Assembly: GCA_963920575.1 (NCBI GenBank)
Contig: OY986964.1
Span: forward strand, 11,840,663-11,904,662
Direction of reading: 5' to 3'
Origin: Narthecium ossifragum
Taxonomy: Eukaryota > Streptophyta > Magnoliopsida > Dioscoreales > Nartheciaceae
DNA length: 64,000 bases
Shown: piece after piece, positions 1 to 11,879 of the stretch
Layout: every line of letters begins with the position of its first letter
Numbering within the stretch: the first letter of the stretch is position 1
Translations under genes and position numbers: made by a program
Notes under the pieces: generated by a model
What the model was told of the DNA's origin: nothing
Seen by the model: the letters and a program-made list of their open reading frames with translations, nothing else
The model's database searches: none

Positions 1-138
1 TCCCACTACACGTGTATTTTTTCTCTAACGCGCATATGATAGGTGGAATAACGAGTATAACAACATACACATATGCTTATATTATAACAATAGCGTATAT
101 ATATAAACGAACAATGAATGAATATAAAATGTATGCTA

Positions 139-663
139 CATCAAGGCCATGCACGAGAAGGTGATGTCATTAAGCATCAGGTTGGAATGGAGCATCCTAC
201 GAAAGAGCGCCAGAGCATGCTCACAGAGGCCGTTGCCGACGAAGCCAGAGATCATTGCGGTCCACGGGATCACTCTTAGAACTGGGCATCTATCAAATTA
301 GCAGGCGGTTTCGGCGACGTCTCCGTGCTTGGCGTGGGCATCGATCATGATAATCTACGAGATGGCGTTCCGGTCGGGCATTGTATCGAAGAGACGGGGG
401 GCACCCTTGAGATCCCTGCATCGGACACTGTCGGAAATGATGAGGTTTTACGAGAATGGGTCGAGAGGGGTAGCAACAAAGGAGGACATGGAGGGGGAGG
501 AGAGGAGCGTTTCCCGGTTGGCAGGGCGGTCTCAGGCGGAGTACATGGAGAGGAGTCGGGTGAAGACGAAGCGGTCGGAGATGAGGGCGGACTTGATGGC
601 GTAGGCGTGGAGGGCCAGGCCCATGCCTTGTAGGCGGTTGAGGTCGGCGACGCATCAGATGAG
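139..663 (-). pseudogene. Pentatricopeptide-repeat (PPR) protein pseudogene fragment
   Basis: Read on the minus strand in one frame, the segment gives several PPR-like units. Recognisable pieces, in order, are GLALHAYAIKSALISDRF, LFDTMPDRNAIS, IDAHAKHGDVAETA and PWTAMISGFVGNGLCEHALA, followed by LFRRMLHSN and DITFSCMAL. The pattern of a paired-helix unit with 'MPDRN' followed by 'I.MI.A..K.G' is typical of plant PLS-class PPR proteins, which act in organelle RNA editing and processing. The frame is kept throughout, but it is broken by several stop codons (within SA*D, FS*N, S*I at an expected Trp, and before FDRC). No start, transit peptide or C-terminal E/DYW domain is visible. The copy is short (about 170 codons, where family members usually have 400-900) and is truncated near the window edge. 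Family assignment is strong; the functional parent gene is unknown. Confidence 0.8.
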
Positions 664-891
664 TAGGGAAGCGGACGTCTCTGTTTGGTCTTTGAAGGAT
701 CAAAGGGAATAGGAGGAAGAGACCCTTCCATGCCATGTTATGTGGCATGGCCATCTCATGGGATGTGAAACCATGTGAGGGCTGGAGTAGAAATGGAATA
801 AAGAAAGTTAGGGGTCCTATTCTGCAATTGAGTAAGGGATGGGCTCTTACAGTGCCAAAAATGAAGACTGGAGGTCCTTTTTGACAAACAA

Positions 892-937
892 TCCTACACA
901 TATCTCCTTATCTTATCTCTCCACTACACATACAATA
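892..937 (+). repeat. Remnant of the 5' LTR of copia 1
   Basis: About 45 bp match the 3' terminus of the LTR at 5360-5408 and lie directly before the primer-binding site. The rest of the 5' LTR has been deleted. Confidence 0.6.
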
Positions 938-938
938 G

Positions 939-951
939 TGGTATCAAGAGC
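939..951 (+). promoter_or_regulatory. Primer-binding site of copia 1 (initiator tRNA-Met type)
   Basis: TGGTATCAAGAGC resembles the usual plant copia primer site TGGTATCAGAGC, complementary to the 3' end of initiator methionine tRNA, with one extra A. It sits 2 bp after the LTR remnant. Confidence 0.75.
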
Positions 952-991
952 TAGGTTGTGAGATCCAACTTGAGGTTCACGGTGATAGATT

Positions 992-3900
992 ATGGCATCT
1001 AACAAGAATACAATCCAACCACAACTTCCCCGATTCAACATGAAGAATTTCGAATTATGAAAGATTTAGATGCGGTGTCTCTTCAAATCACAAGATATTT
1101 GGGATTTTGTAGAGAACAACTATATTGAATTAGCCGGTGTGGAGTTCGACAAGCTTGAGCAAGGAAAGAAGGACAACTTGAAGGAGCTACGAAGGAAAGA
1201 CAGCTGTGCGTTGTTCTTTCTATTTCAAGCCGTGGACGAAGCGGTTTTGGGGAGAAGCAGTAGTGCCACTACATCAAAAGCGGCATGCGATACATTGGGG
1301 AAGAGTTTCAAATGCGCAAATCGAGTAAAGTAGATGCGTCTACAAACTTTGAGAGGAGAGTTTAAAGGGTTGAAGATGGGAGAGACATAGACCATATCAA
1401 ATTACTTTAGAAAAGTAATCACCGTGGCCAACAAGATGCGGATGAACGGTGAAGAAATAAAAAATTCGAGAATTATGGAGAAAATTCTGTGAATTTTTCC
1501 CGCAAAATTTGACCATATAGTGGCTGCAATCTAGGAGTTAAAGAATCTTGAATCCTTGTCAGTTGAGGAGTTGATGGGCTCCTTAGAAGCGCATGAGCAA
1601 CGGCTTAGCCAAAGATTATCATCATCATCGATTGAACAAGCTCTTAAAACTCAATTGGTGATAGATGACAAAAGATGAAAAGGAGGACGTAGTCAAGGTC
1701 ATGATTGTGGCCGTGGACATGGTCAAGGTCATGGTCGTGGTGAAGATTCTACACGGTCAAGGTCATGGTCGTGGTGAAGATTCTTCAGGAAGCTTCTTCA
1801 GCCAACAAGGAAAATAATCATGACAACGGTTTATGAAGATGAAGACAACGCGGTAGTGTACAAAATTACCAACACGACAACTAAGGTAAATCATCAACAC
1901 AATGCTTGTACTAGAAGAAATATGACCATTATCAGTATGAGTGCAAAAAAAATAGAGATAAGCATAATAATGCTAATTTTGCTGAATCTAAGGAAGTTTT
2001 GAGTGCCCCGGTTTTATTGATGTGCAATGCGACAGAGCTTTTAAAAAGTAGCAAATGATATATAGATTATGGGTCAAGCAACCATATGTGCAGAAAACAA
2101 GAATTGTTCCTGAATATAGATGATAATATCTCTTCTATGGCCAAATTTGTAGATGATAGAAAGATTGCAGTGAAGAGAATATGAAAGATCATGATCAAAG
2201 GACGCAACGGTGATCTTCGTTTTATCACCGATGTGTTCTATTTACCAGGATTAAAGTGGAACATGATGAATGCTGGATAGTTATGAGAGATTTGATATGT
2301 CATATGCATGGAGAAGGGCATATGCGAGCGGAGAGATAATGAGAATCAATTAATTGCAAACGTGCCTATGACGAAGAATCACATAATTCATTTGGAGATC
2401 TAGTATGTTGTTATATCATGCTTCAAGACTATAGTCCAGGATGAGTCATGGATATGGCATCTCAGATTTGGACATATGAATTTTGAATGTTTGAAGCTGC
2501 TTGTAAGAAAGAAAATGGTGAAAGCACTACCTATAATCCAACATCCAAATCAAGTCTATGAGGGTTGCATATTTGGAAAGAAACATAGAGATCCATTCCC
2601 ATATGATAAGTTCTTTGGAGCCAGAAAACCCCTCCAACTTGTTCATATCGATTTTTGTGATATGAATAGTCTTTCTATGGGGGATAATAAATATTTTATG
2701 ACTTTTATCGACAATTATACTAGAAAACTATGGGTTTATTATCTGAAACAAAAATCAGAGGCTTTTAGTATGTTTTGTCAATTTAAGTCATTAGCTGAGA
2801 AGTAGTGTGGCTACTATATGAAAACCAAACGTTCTGATAGAGTAGGCGAGTACACATCGAAAGAATTTCAGAATTTTTACAGAGACAATGGTATAGTGTA
2901 CCAATTAATTGCTTCCTACACTCTACAACAGAACGGGGTCGCAAAAAAGAAGAATATAACCATTATTGAGATGGTTAGACGTATGTTGAGTGAAAAAGGT
3001 CTTCCAAAGTGCATTTGTGCAGAGGCAGTTGCTTGTGCAACTTATGTGATGGATAGGTGTCCATCAAAAAGTGTTTCAGATAAAACACCTGAAGAAGCTT
3101 GGAGTAGAAGAAAACCATCAGTACGACATCTGTGTGTGTTTGGCTCGATAGCTTATGCACATGTTTTACAGCATTCGAGGAAGAAGTTAGATGACAAGGG
3201 TGAGAAGTGTATCTTTATGGGCTATGCTAAGAGTATGAAGGCCTACAAGCTCTACAATCCCACAACAAAGAAGATGATTTTCAGCGGAGATGTAAAGTTT
3301 GATGAGACAAAAACGTGGGAGTTGAAGAAAGAAGAGAAAGAGACTCATGTACGTCAACTTCCTCTAGATTTTCTTCTACAAAATCGACATCAACATCGGT
3401 AATTCGAAGACATCCTGCAAGAAACATTTTCATGTCTACGAAGTACAATGTACTTGATGAGGATGAGGGTGAGGAGGATGTTCACTACATCACGTTCGCT
3501 GACTGTGATCCGATCAAGTTTGAAGAAGCTGCAGTTCATATAAAGTGGAGGAAAGCCATGGATGCTGAAATTAAAGCAATTAAGAGGAACCACACTTGAG
3601 AGCTTATGAGACTTCCGAACGGGCATGAAGCTATTGGAGTCGACTGGGTCTACAAGACCAAGTATAAAACAGATGGCAGTGTAGATCAGTATAAAGCTAG
3701 ACTCGTGGTCAAAGGTTATAAACAAAAGCAATGGATTAACTATCATGAGGTGTTCACACCAATTGCAAGGATGGAATCAGTGAGGCTTATGATCACTTTA
3801 GCATCTCAGAATAGGTGGAAGATTCATTAGATGGATGTCAAATCAGCCTTCCTCAATGGGATTTTTGAAGAAGAAGTTTCTGTTGAGCAGCCTCCAGGAT

Positions 3901-5046
3901 ATATATGTGAAGAAAGGATTTGAGGATCAAGTTTACAAGCTAAAGAAAGCTCTCTATGCATTAAAGCAAGCCCCCAAAGCATCGTATACACGCATCGACA
4001 GGTATTTTCAAAATAATGGATTCAATAAGTGCCCCTATTAACATGCTATTTATATGAAGAAAAATCAGTTATGTGATATCTTGCTAATTTCCTTATATGT
4101 TGATGATATGATTTTTACTGGCAATAATCCTGATATGATTGAGGAATTTAAAAACTGCATTGTTAGAGAATTTGGAATAACATATATGGGTCTCATGGCA
4201 TATTGGGTCTCTGAGTTATTCAAAGTGCAGATGGAATATTTGTTTTCCATAAAAAGTATGCAAATAAGATACTTAAAAAGGTATAGGATGAATGATTCAA
4301 AGTCAGTTAGTACTCCAGTTGAAACTGGATTGAAACTATGTAAACAAAGAAGTGGTGGATCGATAGATGCAACACACTTCAAACAGATAAGGTATCTAGC
4401 TAACTGCTACACTACCTGATATTATGTTTGCAGTTGGTCTTATTAGCAGATATGCAGAGTATCCTACTCAAGTTCATTTACAAATTGCAAAGAGGATTTT
4501 GAGATATATCAAAGGTACAGTTGATTATGGACTTCTCTACAAATCAACTGATAATCTAAGATTGGTTGAATATACATATAGTGATTGGGCAGGAGATACA
4601 GATGACAGAAAGAATACATTAGGTAACATTTTTTTTCTTCGGAAAAGTGCATTCACTTGCGCTTTGAAAAAGCAAGATATAGTTGCACTTTCTACAACAG
4701 AGGCTGAGTATGTCACATCATCGACATGCATAACTCAGGTATTATGGCTCAGAAGAATGTTAAAAGAGGTAGGTTTTGCACAAATTAATCTTACCAAGAT
4801 CTATTTTGTGATAATAAATCAGTGATATGTATAGCGAATGATCCAGTTTTTTATGGAAGAAGTAAGCACATTAGAGTTCGATATCTCAGAGACAAAGTTG
4901 TTGAGTTACAACACTGTAAAGGTGAAGATCAAGTTGCTGATATTTTTACTAAGCCATTGAAGACAGAGACATTCATAAAGCTCAGAAGTTTGCTTAGCAT
5001 GAGTTCCTATCAAGATGTTGGTTTAAGTGGACGTGTTAGAAAATAA
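992..5046 (+). pseudogene. Copia 1 gag-pol polyprotein, degenerate
   Basis: The presumed gag start is ATG at 992 (MASNKNTIQPQLP). Gag runs to about 2.0 kb with an RG/HG-rich tract at 1690-1790 in which a ~30-bp unit is duplicated. Protease follows near 2050 (YIDYGSSNHMC; the normal Thr/Ser of D-T/S-G is Tyr). The integrase zinc-binding stretch (WHLRFGHMN, then C..C) lies near 2450-2580. The integrase core runs 2620-3150, with HIDFCDM, RSDRVGEY and an NGVAKKKN region. Reverse transcriptase is at 3550-4430 (GVDWVYKTKYKTDG, MDVKSAFLNG, LYVDDMIFTGN), so the YVDD catalytic motif is kept. RNase H is at 4430-5000 (STTEAEYV, DIFTKPL). At least ten stops and several frameshifts separate these blocks. 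It cannot make a full polyprotein. Family assignment is secure; copia lineage is not. Confidence 0.9.
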
Positions 5047-5409
5047 ACCCAACATTAATTAGAACTTTGTTTAGGATTTTGAGTTTATTTCGAGTTTGAT
5101 GAAAAGTTTATCATTAGATCTGAATTAGAACTTATGTTGGTAGCGTATATATATTTATGTTTGTATACCTAAACGTTGTAGTTCTTGATGAGAGATTAAT
5201 AAAGTTAGTTTGGAAAGTATATGTTCTCTCTTAAAAGATAGGAGAGCTACCTCTGCTCCTGCGGTAAGGCGTCCTTGGCCATGAGGCGTTCTCCCTAAGT
5301 TCTTGTCTTTTAGTCCTCTGCTCATCTCTTACTCTCCCATATTGTCTTGTCTCCCACACACCTAGACATACATATGTCGTTATCTTATCTCTCTACTACA
5401 CATACAACA
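5034..5409 (+). repeat. 3' LTR of copia 1
   Basis: 376 bp, starting TGTTAGAAAATAAACCC and ending TACAACA. It is preceded by a weak purine tract (TTTAAGTGGACG, probably decayed from AAGTGGGAGA). The pol frame runs 13 bp into it. Confidence 0.8.
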
Positions 5410-5553
5410 CGAGGCATTGAAAACTAATTCTCTGCAACATATAAACCACACTCCACATCAAAGTGGGTATGTGATGATGGCATTAACAATTCTATATCAT
5501 AAGATCATTATAATCTCATGGAAGGACCACTTCCTATACTGTTTCCTTTAATT

Positions 5554-5645
5554 CCATGTGTCATTGTTCATCTAGTCTGCTAACGATTAAGCAGCGGGGC
5601 CATGTGTCATTGTTCAAACTAGTCTGCTAATAATTAAGCAGCAGG
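5554..5645. repeat. 46-bp tandem duplication
   Basis: Two adjacent copies begin CCATGTGTCATTGTTCA and end TTAAGCAGC. They differ by a few substitutions. Confidence 0.8.
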
Positions 5646-7792
5646 AGCGACGAGGGCGGGTGTTGTTTTCAAGTTAGGTCAGTAGGACCGGTGGTGGTGG
5701 CGATAGACTGCGATAGACTGCGAGAAGGAAGGTTTCAGTCCTCTCGTTTCGATTATATAATGTTAGCTCGCCTCTCCGGTAAAATCTCTTTTGACTAATT
5801 TGTCTCAGGAATCGAATCTCTGACGATCTCGTCGTGATTTGGAGATGCAAACAGCTCCGGCTTTTTCCTTCTCCGTTCTTTCGTCTTTTTTTTTCCTTTA
5901 CGCTTTCCATAATAGTAGAATGCCCAGACAGCTGTGAAGTTGCTGTTACGCTCTTTTAGCAGGCGTCCACTTGCACTCGCACCCGCATCTGCATCCCCAT
6001 CCACACACACCCACACGAGTGAAAGAAAGGGCTACGACGACGACGCTGTTGTTCCTTAATATATATTACTAGTACTCACCTGCGCCCCTGACATAGTTTT
6101 TAGTTATTGTTAATATAAAATTTTAACAAACTCACTGTAATTTGTCTGGTTAGACGGCTGTGTTGACCCGTAGGTGGTCCATGATTTAAAGGTCGGTCAT
6201 ATGTCAGAAGATCCCGTTAATGAATCTGTTTTTTAAATTTAATATTCACATGTGTAAACTCATATACATATATATTGTTTAGCTCATATATCGCCGGTTT
6301 GGAACATTTGATAATCAAATTAACTGAAGGCCTGTATTATGCGCAAAACTTATATATATTATACATTGCTGAATAATATTATTGCATGGGTGCTGCAGAC
6401 AGGTCAGCCAAGAGAGATGCCTATGTGTATACGTAGTGGTTGAAAGGAACATAATAGGGAATATATAAATGGGACCTTTAAATTCTATATAGATAGGCAA
6501 CAGTAAGGATAAAGGGATATTTTTTTTATCTGTTTCGTGAGTGTTTGTGTTAATTAGCAGTCACATTTATCACCCACTGGAATCCACCAACAAGGCTAAA
6601 TCAAATGGATGCTGTTCATACGAAAAACTGCTCCTTTTTCTAAAGTTGAAAACTACAGTTAAACTTGGGCCATTCTTCTACTTACATGTGTAAAGTTTTG
6701 AGTATCACAGCTGAACATAACCGGAAAAAGAAAGAAAAGATCATCATGTATGCAATCTTATTATACATTAATCCAATTGAAATGAAATCAAACAATATAA
6801 TTAGTATCTAGAGATAAAAGCTTAATCTTAAGTTTTCGAGATCTAAAACTTCAGTTGGAAAGAGTGTTGTCTGAGGTCGTGATCTTGTCGGCTGGACCCT
6901 GCTCCTGCTCCTGCTCCTGTTCCTGTTATTTTCTAGACCCTGATCCTTTCAAACCATAACCACTGGACACTTTGTGCATCTGATTGGCCTTCCTTTCATC
7001 AATAATGATGTGAAGAAAGTAAAAATCTGATGTCCTGCATCACTGTAGAAATGGTGAACACTTTATTAGCTGGTTGGGAGTCCAAAATTTTGATGGAATT
7101 GGTGCTTTAGAGCTCTCTTTTCTTGTTAAAGATGTTTCTTTGTTCTCAATCAAGTTGACCCTAAGAGGAGAGTAGTTTCATTTATTATTCGGTTGGAACG
7201 TCAAGAAAAACTGTGCGATTTCTGCTGTATCAATTTCGAACTACAGCGGATGGGACCTTCGCATTCGCAGAGAAAACACACAATGAACAGAAAAACAGAC
7301 GTGAAAAGACGCGGGATTTTGCCAAGTCATTCTTTTTATGAAATTGGATGCATGGTTAGAAATCACTCACTCACAGCCGCTTCTTATTGCCTTACGCGTA
7401 CCACACCACCGTGCGTGTATGTGTGTGTAAATATATATGATCAAGCCAGTGACAGAATCCAAGACCCCATATGCATGACATAATTTTGATTCTGGCGAGA
7501 GAGAGAGAGAGAGTTTGATTCATGAATAAAACAGGTGTTTCTGTTGTTTCCTCCGCAACAATAGACAAAACATTAGGTGGCCGGCCCTGTTGTTACTGGC
7601 ACATTTTTTAAAATGCCTGAGGCTGAGTTCATCGATCCTGATTCTCTACTGGCACTTTTTTTACGACGATCATGCCAGTCTCTAGTGAAAGTGTCAACAA
7701 CCCATGCTAAATGTAAATCAATTACAAAAATTGAAAAGAATATGAATAGAGTTTACGTGATTAATATCATACTCGAATTAGTTCAAGTTGTT

Positions 7793-7885
7793 GAGGTGTG
7801 GAGCCTGATCTTCTCCTTGTCTTGAATTATGATGCGGGCCCCGGCTATGACGCACTACGCAGAGGTGTGGAGCCTGATCTTCTCC
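7793..7885. repeat. 24-bp direct repeat with 45-bp spacer
   Basis: The identical segment beginning GAGGTGTGGAGCCTGATC occurs at 7793-7816 and 7862-7885. Confidence 0.8.
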
Positions 7886-8581
7886 GTTTGATAGCGATAG
7901 TTTATGTAATTTTTCCTACACCCTATGTGTCGAAATCCTAAGATATGAGTGTTTATATGGGCGGCCGTCATTGTATCTTATAATAGCTTCTTTTGTCTTT
8001 GCGATAGTGAAACTCCAGCCACTCCGTGGATGTAGCCCTGTTCTAAGGTAAATCACGTAAATCTGTGTGTCTTTGCTTTCGATTTCTTCTTGTTCTTAAA
8101 AATCCTAACAAAAGTTTAGATCCAAGTTCTAACTAGCTAATTATCTTAAGTAGCTCTAGAACGGCTTAAGGTCATATACAAGATGATTAGCACTAATTTG
8201 TTTCAAGCGGTTTCTACTTGACCGGATGCTCACAGTTCTTAATTTACAGTCCATACCTTTCAAACTCTATAAGAGAGTGGGGCGCGGGCCCACCGCCTCA
8301 CTAATCTATCACTCTTTTTCTCTCAATCTCACTCTCTCCTACAGGACCCACCTCTCTTTTGTTTTCACTAACGGGCGGTTAAGAGGGTTACCGGCTTACC
8401 ATCACTTTATCCTTATTTTTTCACCAAACACCAAAATAATAATTATGACGTTACTACTATTTCACCTATCATATTTCTTTCTATTTTTTCTTACCTCCAC
8501 TTTTTCTAAACCCATATTCCCTTTAACCCTCTTAACCCTAACCCCGAACCAAACCGGAGAACCCCCCTCACTTTCTCGCTC

Positions 8582-8677
8582 ATGAAGCTATCTTTTCTAT
8601 TTTGGCTTATTTTGGAGAGCGCACACACACTCTCTCTCATATGAGGCTATCTTTTCTATTTTCGCTGATTTAGGAGA
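8582..8677. repeat. Near-tandem duplication of ~38 bp
   Basis: Copies at 8582-8619 and 8641-8677 share CTATCTTTTCTATTTT and end in GGAGAG. The spacer is CA- and CT-rich. Confidence 0.7.
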
Positions 8678-8895
8678 GAATATTTGTAGTGGCAATTTCA
8701 TTGAATTGTTACCATACATGGATTTCTTTTCTACCAATTCAAGTAATTGCCAATGGCTAGAAGATTATGATATTGGATGATTGCTGCGATGAATGGTGAA
8801 TTATATATATTTTAGCCCCTTAGAGTTTTTTTAGCCTAAGAGTAGGTATATTTGATAGTTTATTACTTGATTTCAGATTTAGACATTTTTATTTA

Positions 8896-9196
8896 TTTAT
8901 TTTTTTGAGTACGATCAGCCACATTGGCTAGTACAACGTTAAAGATCAACTAAACAATAAATTACCGATTAACAAAAACAAAATGGAAAATTCTCAGGGG
9001 CCCTGGATCCACACGCAAAGATCCATTCATGACTCAAATGGCGAGTCTTATCGAAGCCGGCCAGACAATTTGCTTCACACACCAAGTTTCGATGCACAAA
9101 TCTAAAAATAGAGGCTTCAGAACGGGTTGAAATCCCACAATCATCTTTACACATGTTAAGAGAAGAAATACAAGAAATTCGAGTTAAAAGAACCAA
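8896..9196 (-). pseudogene. 5'-truncated LINE tail with RNase H-like end
   Basis: On the minus strand the segment reads through an RNase H-like C-terminus (ASIFRFVHRNLVCEANCLAG, then FDKTRHLSHEW). The 'HR...EAN.LA' pattern is that of the RNase H domain at the end of plant L1-type LINEs. A T-rich run at 8895-8907 would be the poly(A) tail of a minus-strand insert. A second copy with FEVSVFRYVHRDL occurs at 60.74-61.01 kb, which supports a repeat family. The homology is short, so this remains tentative. Confidence 0.45.
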
Positions 9197-9419
9197 ATTC
9201 TAGATAATCTGGAAATCTAGAATTAGCTGTCGATTGTTTGGAAATAAATCACTAGAAATTTTACAAATGTGTAAAAATCATGAAATTCTTGGAGTAGAAA
9301 GAAGACTTGAAGAGCTACAACTTCATATTGAAAACTTTGTGAAATTCTTTATACATTGGTGCCATTTTTGAAACAAAGTAACATATGTAAAAGCTGGAAT
9401 TAAAAAGTTGCATAAATTA

Positions 9420-10400
9420 ATTACTGACGTGGCGTAAACCGACCCAGCCAAGCTAACTTGGACCGACCAATCGGTTTGTGGTCCGCTAATGTGGCAAGTA
9501 CGAAAATTAGGAAAATCAGAGTTTAAGTCCAGTTATGACTCCTAAACCCTATTTCGGGTTTCTAGCTATAAATATGGCTATTTCAGACCGAGTTCCCCAT
9601 CTTTTTTTACTATATTTGGATAAGAAAAGAGGAGATGGCGAGGGTGTAGACAATGACGGCTTTCTTCCCTATTCCGATAACCTTCATCCACAAGTGGAGT
9701 AGCTAATTTTTTGTACTTAGGGATCTCATGAAACCCTAGTGTAGTTTTGGTTTTTCTTTAATTTGAATCTTGTGAACGTATCGATGCATAATCTCATAAA
9801 TTCAGTTTTATTGATTAGAGATTTGAAGAAGCAGAGCTCTTTTAAAGTACTTTCAGTTGTGCCAGCTTTATATAATTGTTTATACATATTTATGAGATGG
9901 TATTTATGAAGCTTTTGATTTGCTTTTGAGATAAGATATGTTAAGCTAAGATAGGTTGTGCCAAAGTCATTATGAGTACTATAACTTAAGATAATTATTG
10001 GACCAAAGAAGATCTATGCCAAGTAAAGATATGTTATGTCGTTGGGAACATTAACTTTTTTTTAGGAATTGATGTAAGCTTGTAGCCATATGTAATGTTG
10101 AGCGAATGAAACAAGATGATAATTAGAGAAAACTAATAACGAAACTAGTGCGGATTGAGTAATTCATAAGTAACTACTCCATTGATTCGAATTTATCGTC
10201 ATTTTTATTTATTTTTTTTGTTAGTTTAGATAACTCAAATCTATATTTGATTCTTCTGTTTAAATTTAGGGTTTTGAGAATTGATATAATCTCTATCCTC
10301 GTTTTCCCTATGGATCGACTCCGAACTTCACCGCTATTCTACCTAGTAGTGTAGCGATTGAATAAGTATTATAAATTTAATATTTGATTCAGTTTGTAAC
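9420..10400 (+). mobile_element. Probable LTR (solo or truncated), Ty3/gypsy Tat/Athila-like
   Basis: A promoter-like TATA (GCTATAAATATGGC) lies near 9567. The distal part contains CCCTATGGATCGACTCCGAA followed by a CCGCTAT stretch, like the end of many plant Tat/Athila LTRs ('CCCTGTGGATTCGA'). No internal protein domain is adjacent. I could not fix TG/CA ends or a target-site duplication, so the borders are approximate. Confidence 0.35.
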
Positions 10401-10551
10401 GTTTAACGACACATTCGCAATACATCAATCAACAATTGATCAAATGTCACTAAATAAATGTCGCTACAAGTCTTTTTTCTTTTAGTGTCACTCTATATGG
10501 TGTGTACCATGACAGATTGTCTGCCACATGATTATGGGAAGTATCAAAACG

Positions 10552-11722
10552 TGGCACGCCCCGCGCCAATTAAATCCAAACATTCCAAAAAAATTACAGA
10601 AAATTTCGGCATAACCCTTGGGCACGGACACGTGAAATACAATTTACAACATGTCAACCAGTAATATTACACAATTTGACATACATCAATAATTTTTCAA
10701 CAATTGAAATCACAGGGGACACTTTTGCCCCATACATGCATCATAATTTTCATATACATATGTGTAATCATAAATTTACAACATTCCAACCACAAAATCT
10801 GAAATATACAATCTCTATGAATTCCAACAAAAATAGCGCATCATTATATATTAATTGAGAGTTTAGGTAAAGAGTACAACCCTCATCTCTCCACCCATTA
10901 CAAAACTAGCTCTCAATCAATCAGCATAAAATGACACCGCGTCACTGCTGACCACCTCCGTGGGGTATATTGGCCTCGGGCCTACATCCTGCACAGAAGA
11001 AAACCCAAGGAAATGAACTCGAAAGCCCAGTAAGAGTCACCTGAGAATAATCTAAGACACTGGTGTACACCAAACCTATCCTAGATACTGACCATAGTAT
11101 GGTCTAGTTAGTTTGGGTAAGTCTTACATGCACAGGCGCTGCGTCCGACCGTCAATGCTCGTCCAGACCCCTCTAGACTCTATACCGGCTTCAATGTACT
11201 AGTATAGGTACAACATCCTCAATAATAATTCCTCAAGTCAAATTAAAGTTATCGATCGACATACGGAGATAAAAAATCCAACCGTTAGGCCATCGACACA
11301 GCTCCTAAACTCTGAGTAGTCTATCTACTGGACTTGACTAGACTCAACCACAATCTTTGTTGTAAGATAAACCTGACATTCCTAGCATTTATGCACAAGC
11401 CACACAACATCATAATATAATAATACAATGAATTGGAAACATCTCATAACATAACATGGCAATAATGCATAACAGGGCTCAATCAGCCCCTCATGCCATA
11501 AAATGCATGGGTACGTCACAAAAAAATTCACATGTATGCTATATATCACCAACCACACAAAATTTATATCATCACAAAAAACACAACATATATAAGACAG
11601 CATAACATTCACACATCCCTAGTAGGAGGTAACTCCTAACTCAAAAGGCAACTGACGTGAAGTCTCTAAGTCCCGGGATCCACGCCACGCTCCGAACTCT
11701 GACGGTGGCTCACCTAATCGCC
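10552..11722 (-). mobile_element. LTR fragment, family B (same as solo LTR at 26357-28857)
   Basis: Reverse-complement similarity to the family-B LTR is clear in several blocks. These are the CGTGCCCGTGCCCAAGGGT terminus, the 'gagcattgacggccggacgc' block, the stretch around CTAGTATAGGTACAAC, and the 'ggagttacctcttagg' block. The copy ends where a Cassandra-like sequence begins near 11723. The 5' half of the LTR is absent. Confidence 0.75.
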
Positions 11723-11879
11723 TTTTATAACACAACACATTTTAAAGCCGTGATGGCAGTGATTCCGTCAGTATACTCTAGGTTAAGCGTGTTTGCCTTG
11801 AAGCGGTTCCAGGATGGTTGACCTACTGGGAAGTATTTTTGGTTTCTGCGGATTAGTAAAAAATAAACAATATTGTGTA
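11723..11879 (+). mobile_element. Cassandra LTR fragment with 5S rRNA-derived promoter
   Basis: GGTTAAGCGTGTTTG near 11781 matches the box A region of plant 5S rRNA and GGATGGTTGACCTACTGGGA near 11812 matches box C (one substitution). AAATAAACAATATTGTGT at the end corresponds to 'AAAGCGGACAATATCGTG' in Cassandra LTRs. It abuts a family-B LTR fragment on the left and unassigned DNA on the right. Confidence 0.65.

Larger units (their letters stand above)
892..5409 (+). mobile_element. Ty1/copia LTR retrotransposon 1 (degenerate, 5' LTR mostly lost)
   Basis: The element has a primer-binding site at 939-951, a gag-pol reading region at 992-5046 and a 3' LTR at 5034-5409. Only the last ~45 bp of the 5' LTR survive upstream of the primer site: 'ctccactacacatacaa' near 920-936 matches 'ctctactacacatacaac' at the end of the 3' LTR. 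Domain order is protease, integrase, reverse transcriptase, RNase H, which defines copia. No target-site duplication can be found because the 5' end is missing. Confidence 0.88.
5410..8895. other. AT-rich intergenic DNA, no gene recognised
   Basis: No reading frame here resembles a known protein on either strand. It holds three short direct duplications (listed separately), a GA microsatellite at about 7496-7513 and a 'gctcct' run at 6900-6920. A CT-rich block at 8290-8580 contains inverted copies of GGTTAAGAGGGTT (about 8379 and 8524), which might be a decayed MITE. Confidence 0.5.

Noticed and set aside
939..951. tRNA gene fragment
   Set aside because: Only the 3'-end complement of tRNA-Met is present, directly after an LTR; it is a primer-binding site.
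8520..8560. Interstitial telomere-like CCCTAA repeats
   Set aside because: Only one or two imperfect units are present.
8226..8585. 119-codon frame on plus
   Set aside because: Low-complexity Leu/Phe/Ser from a CT-rich block; no domain and no supporting structure.
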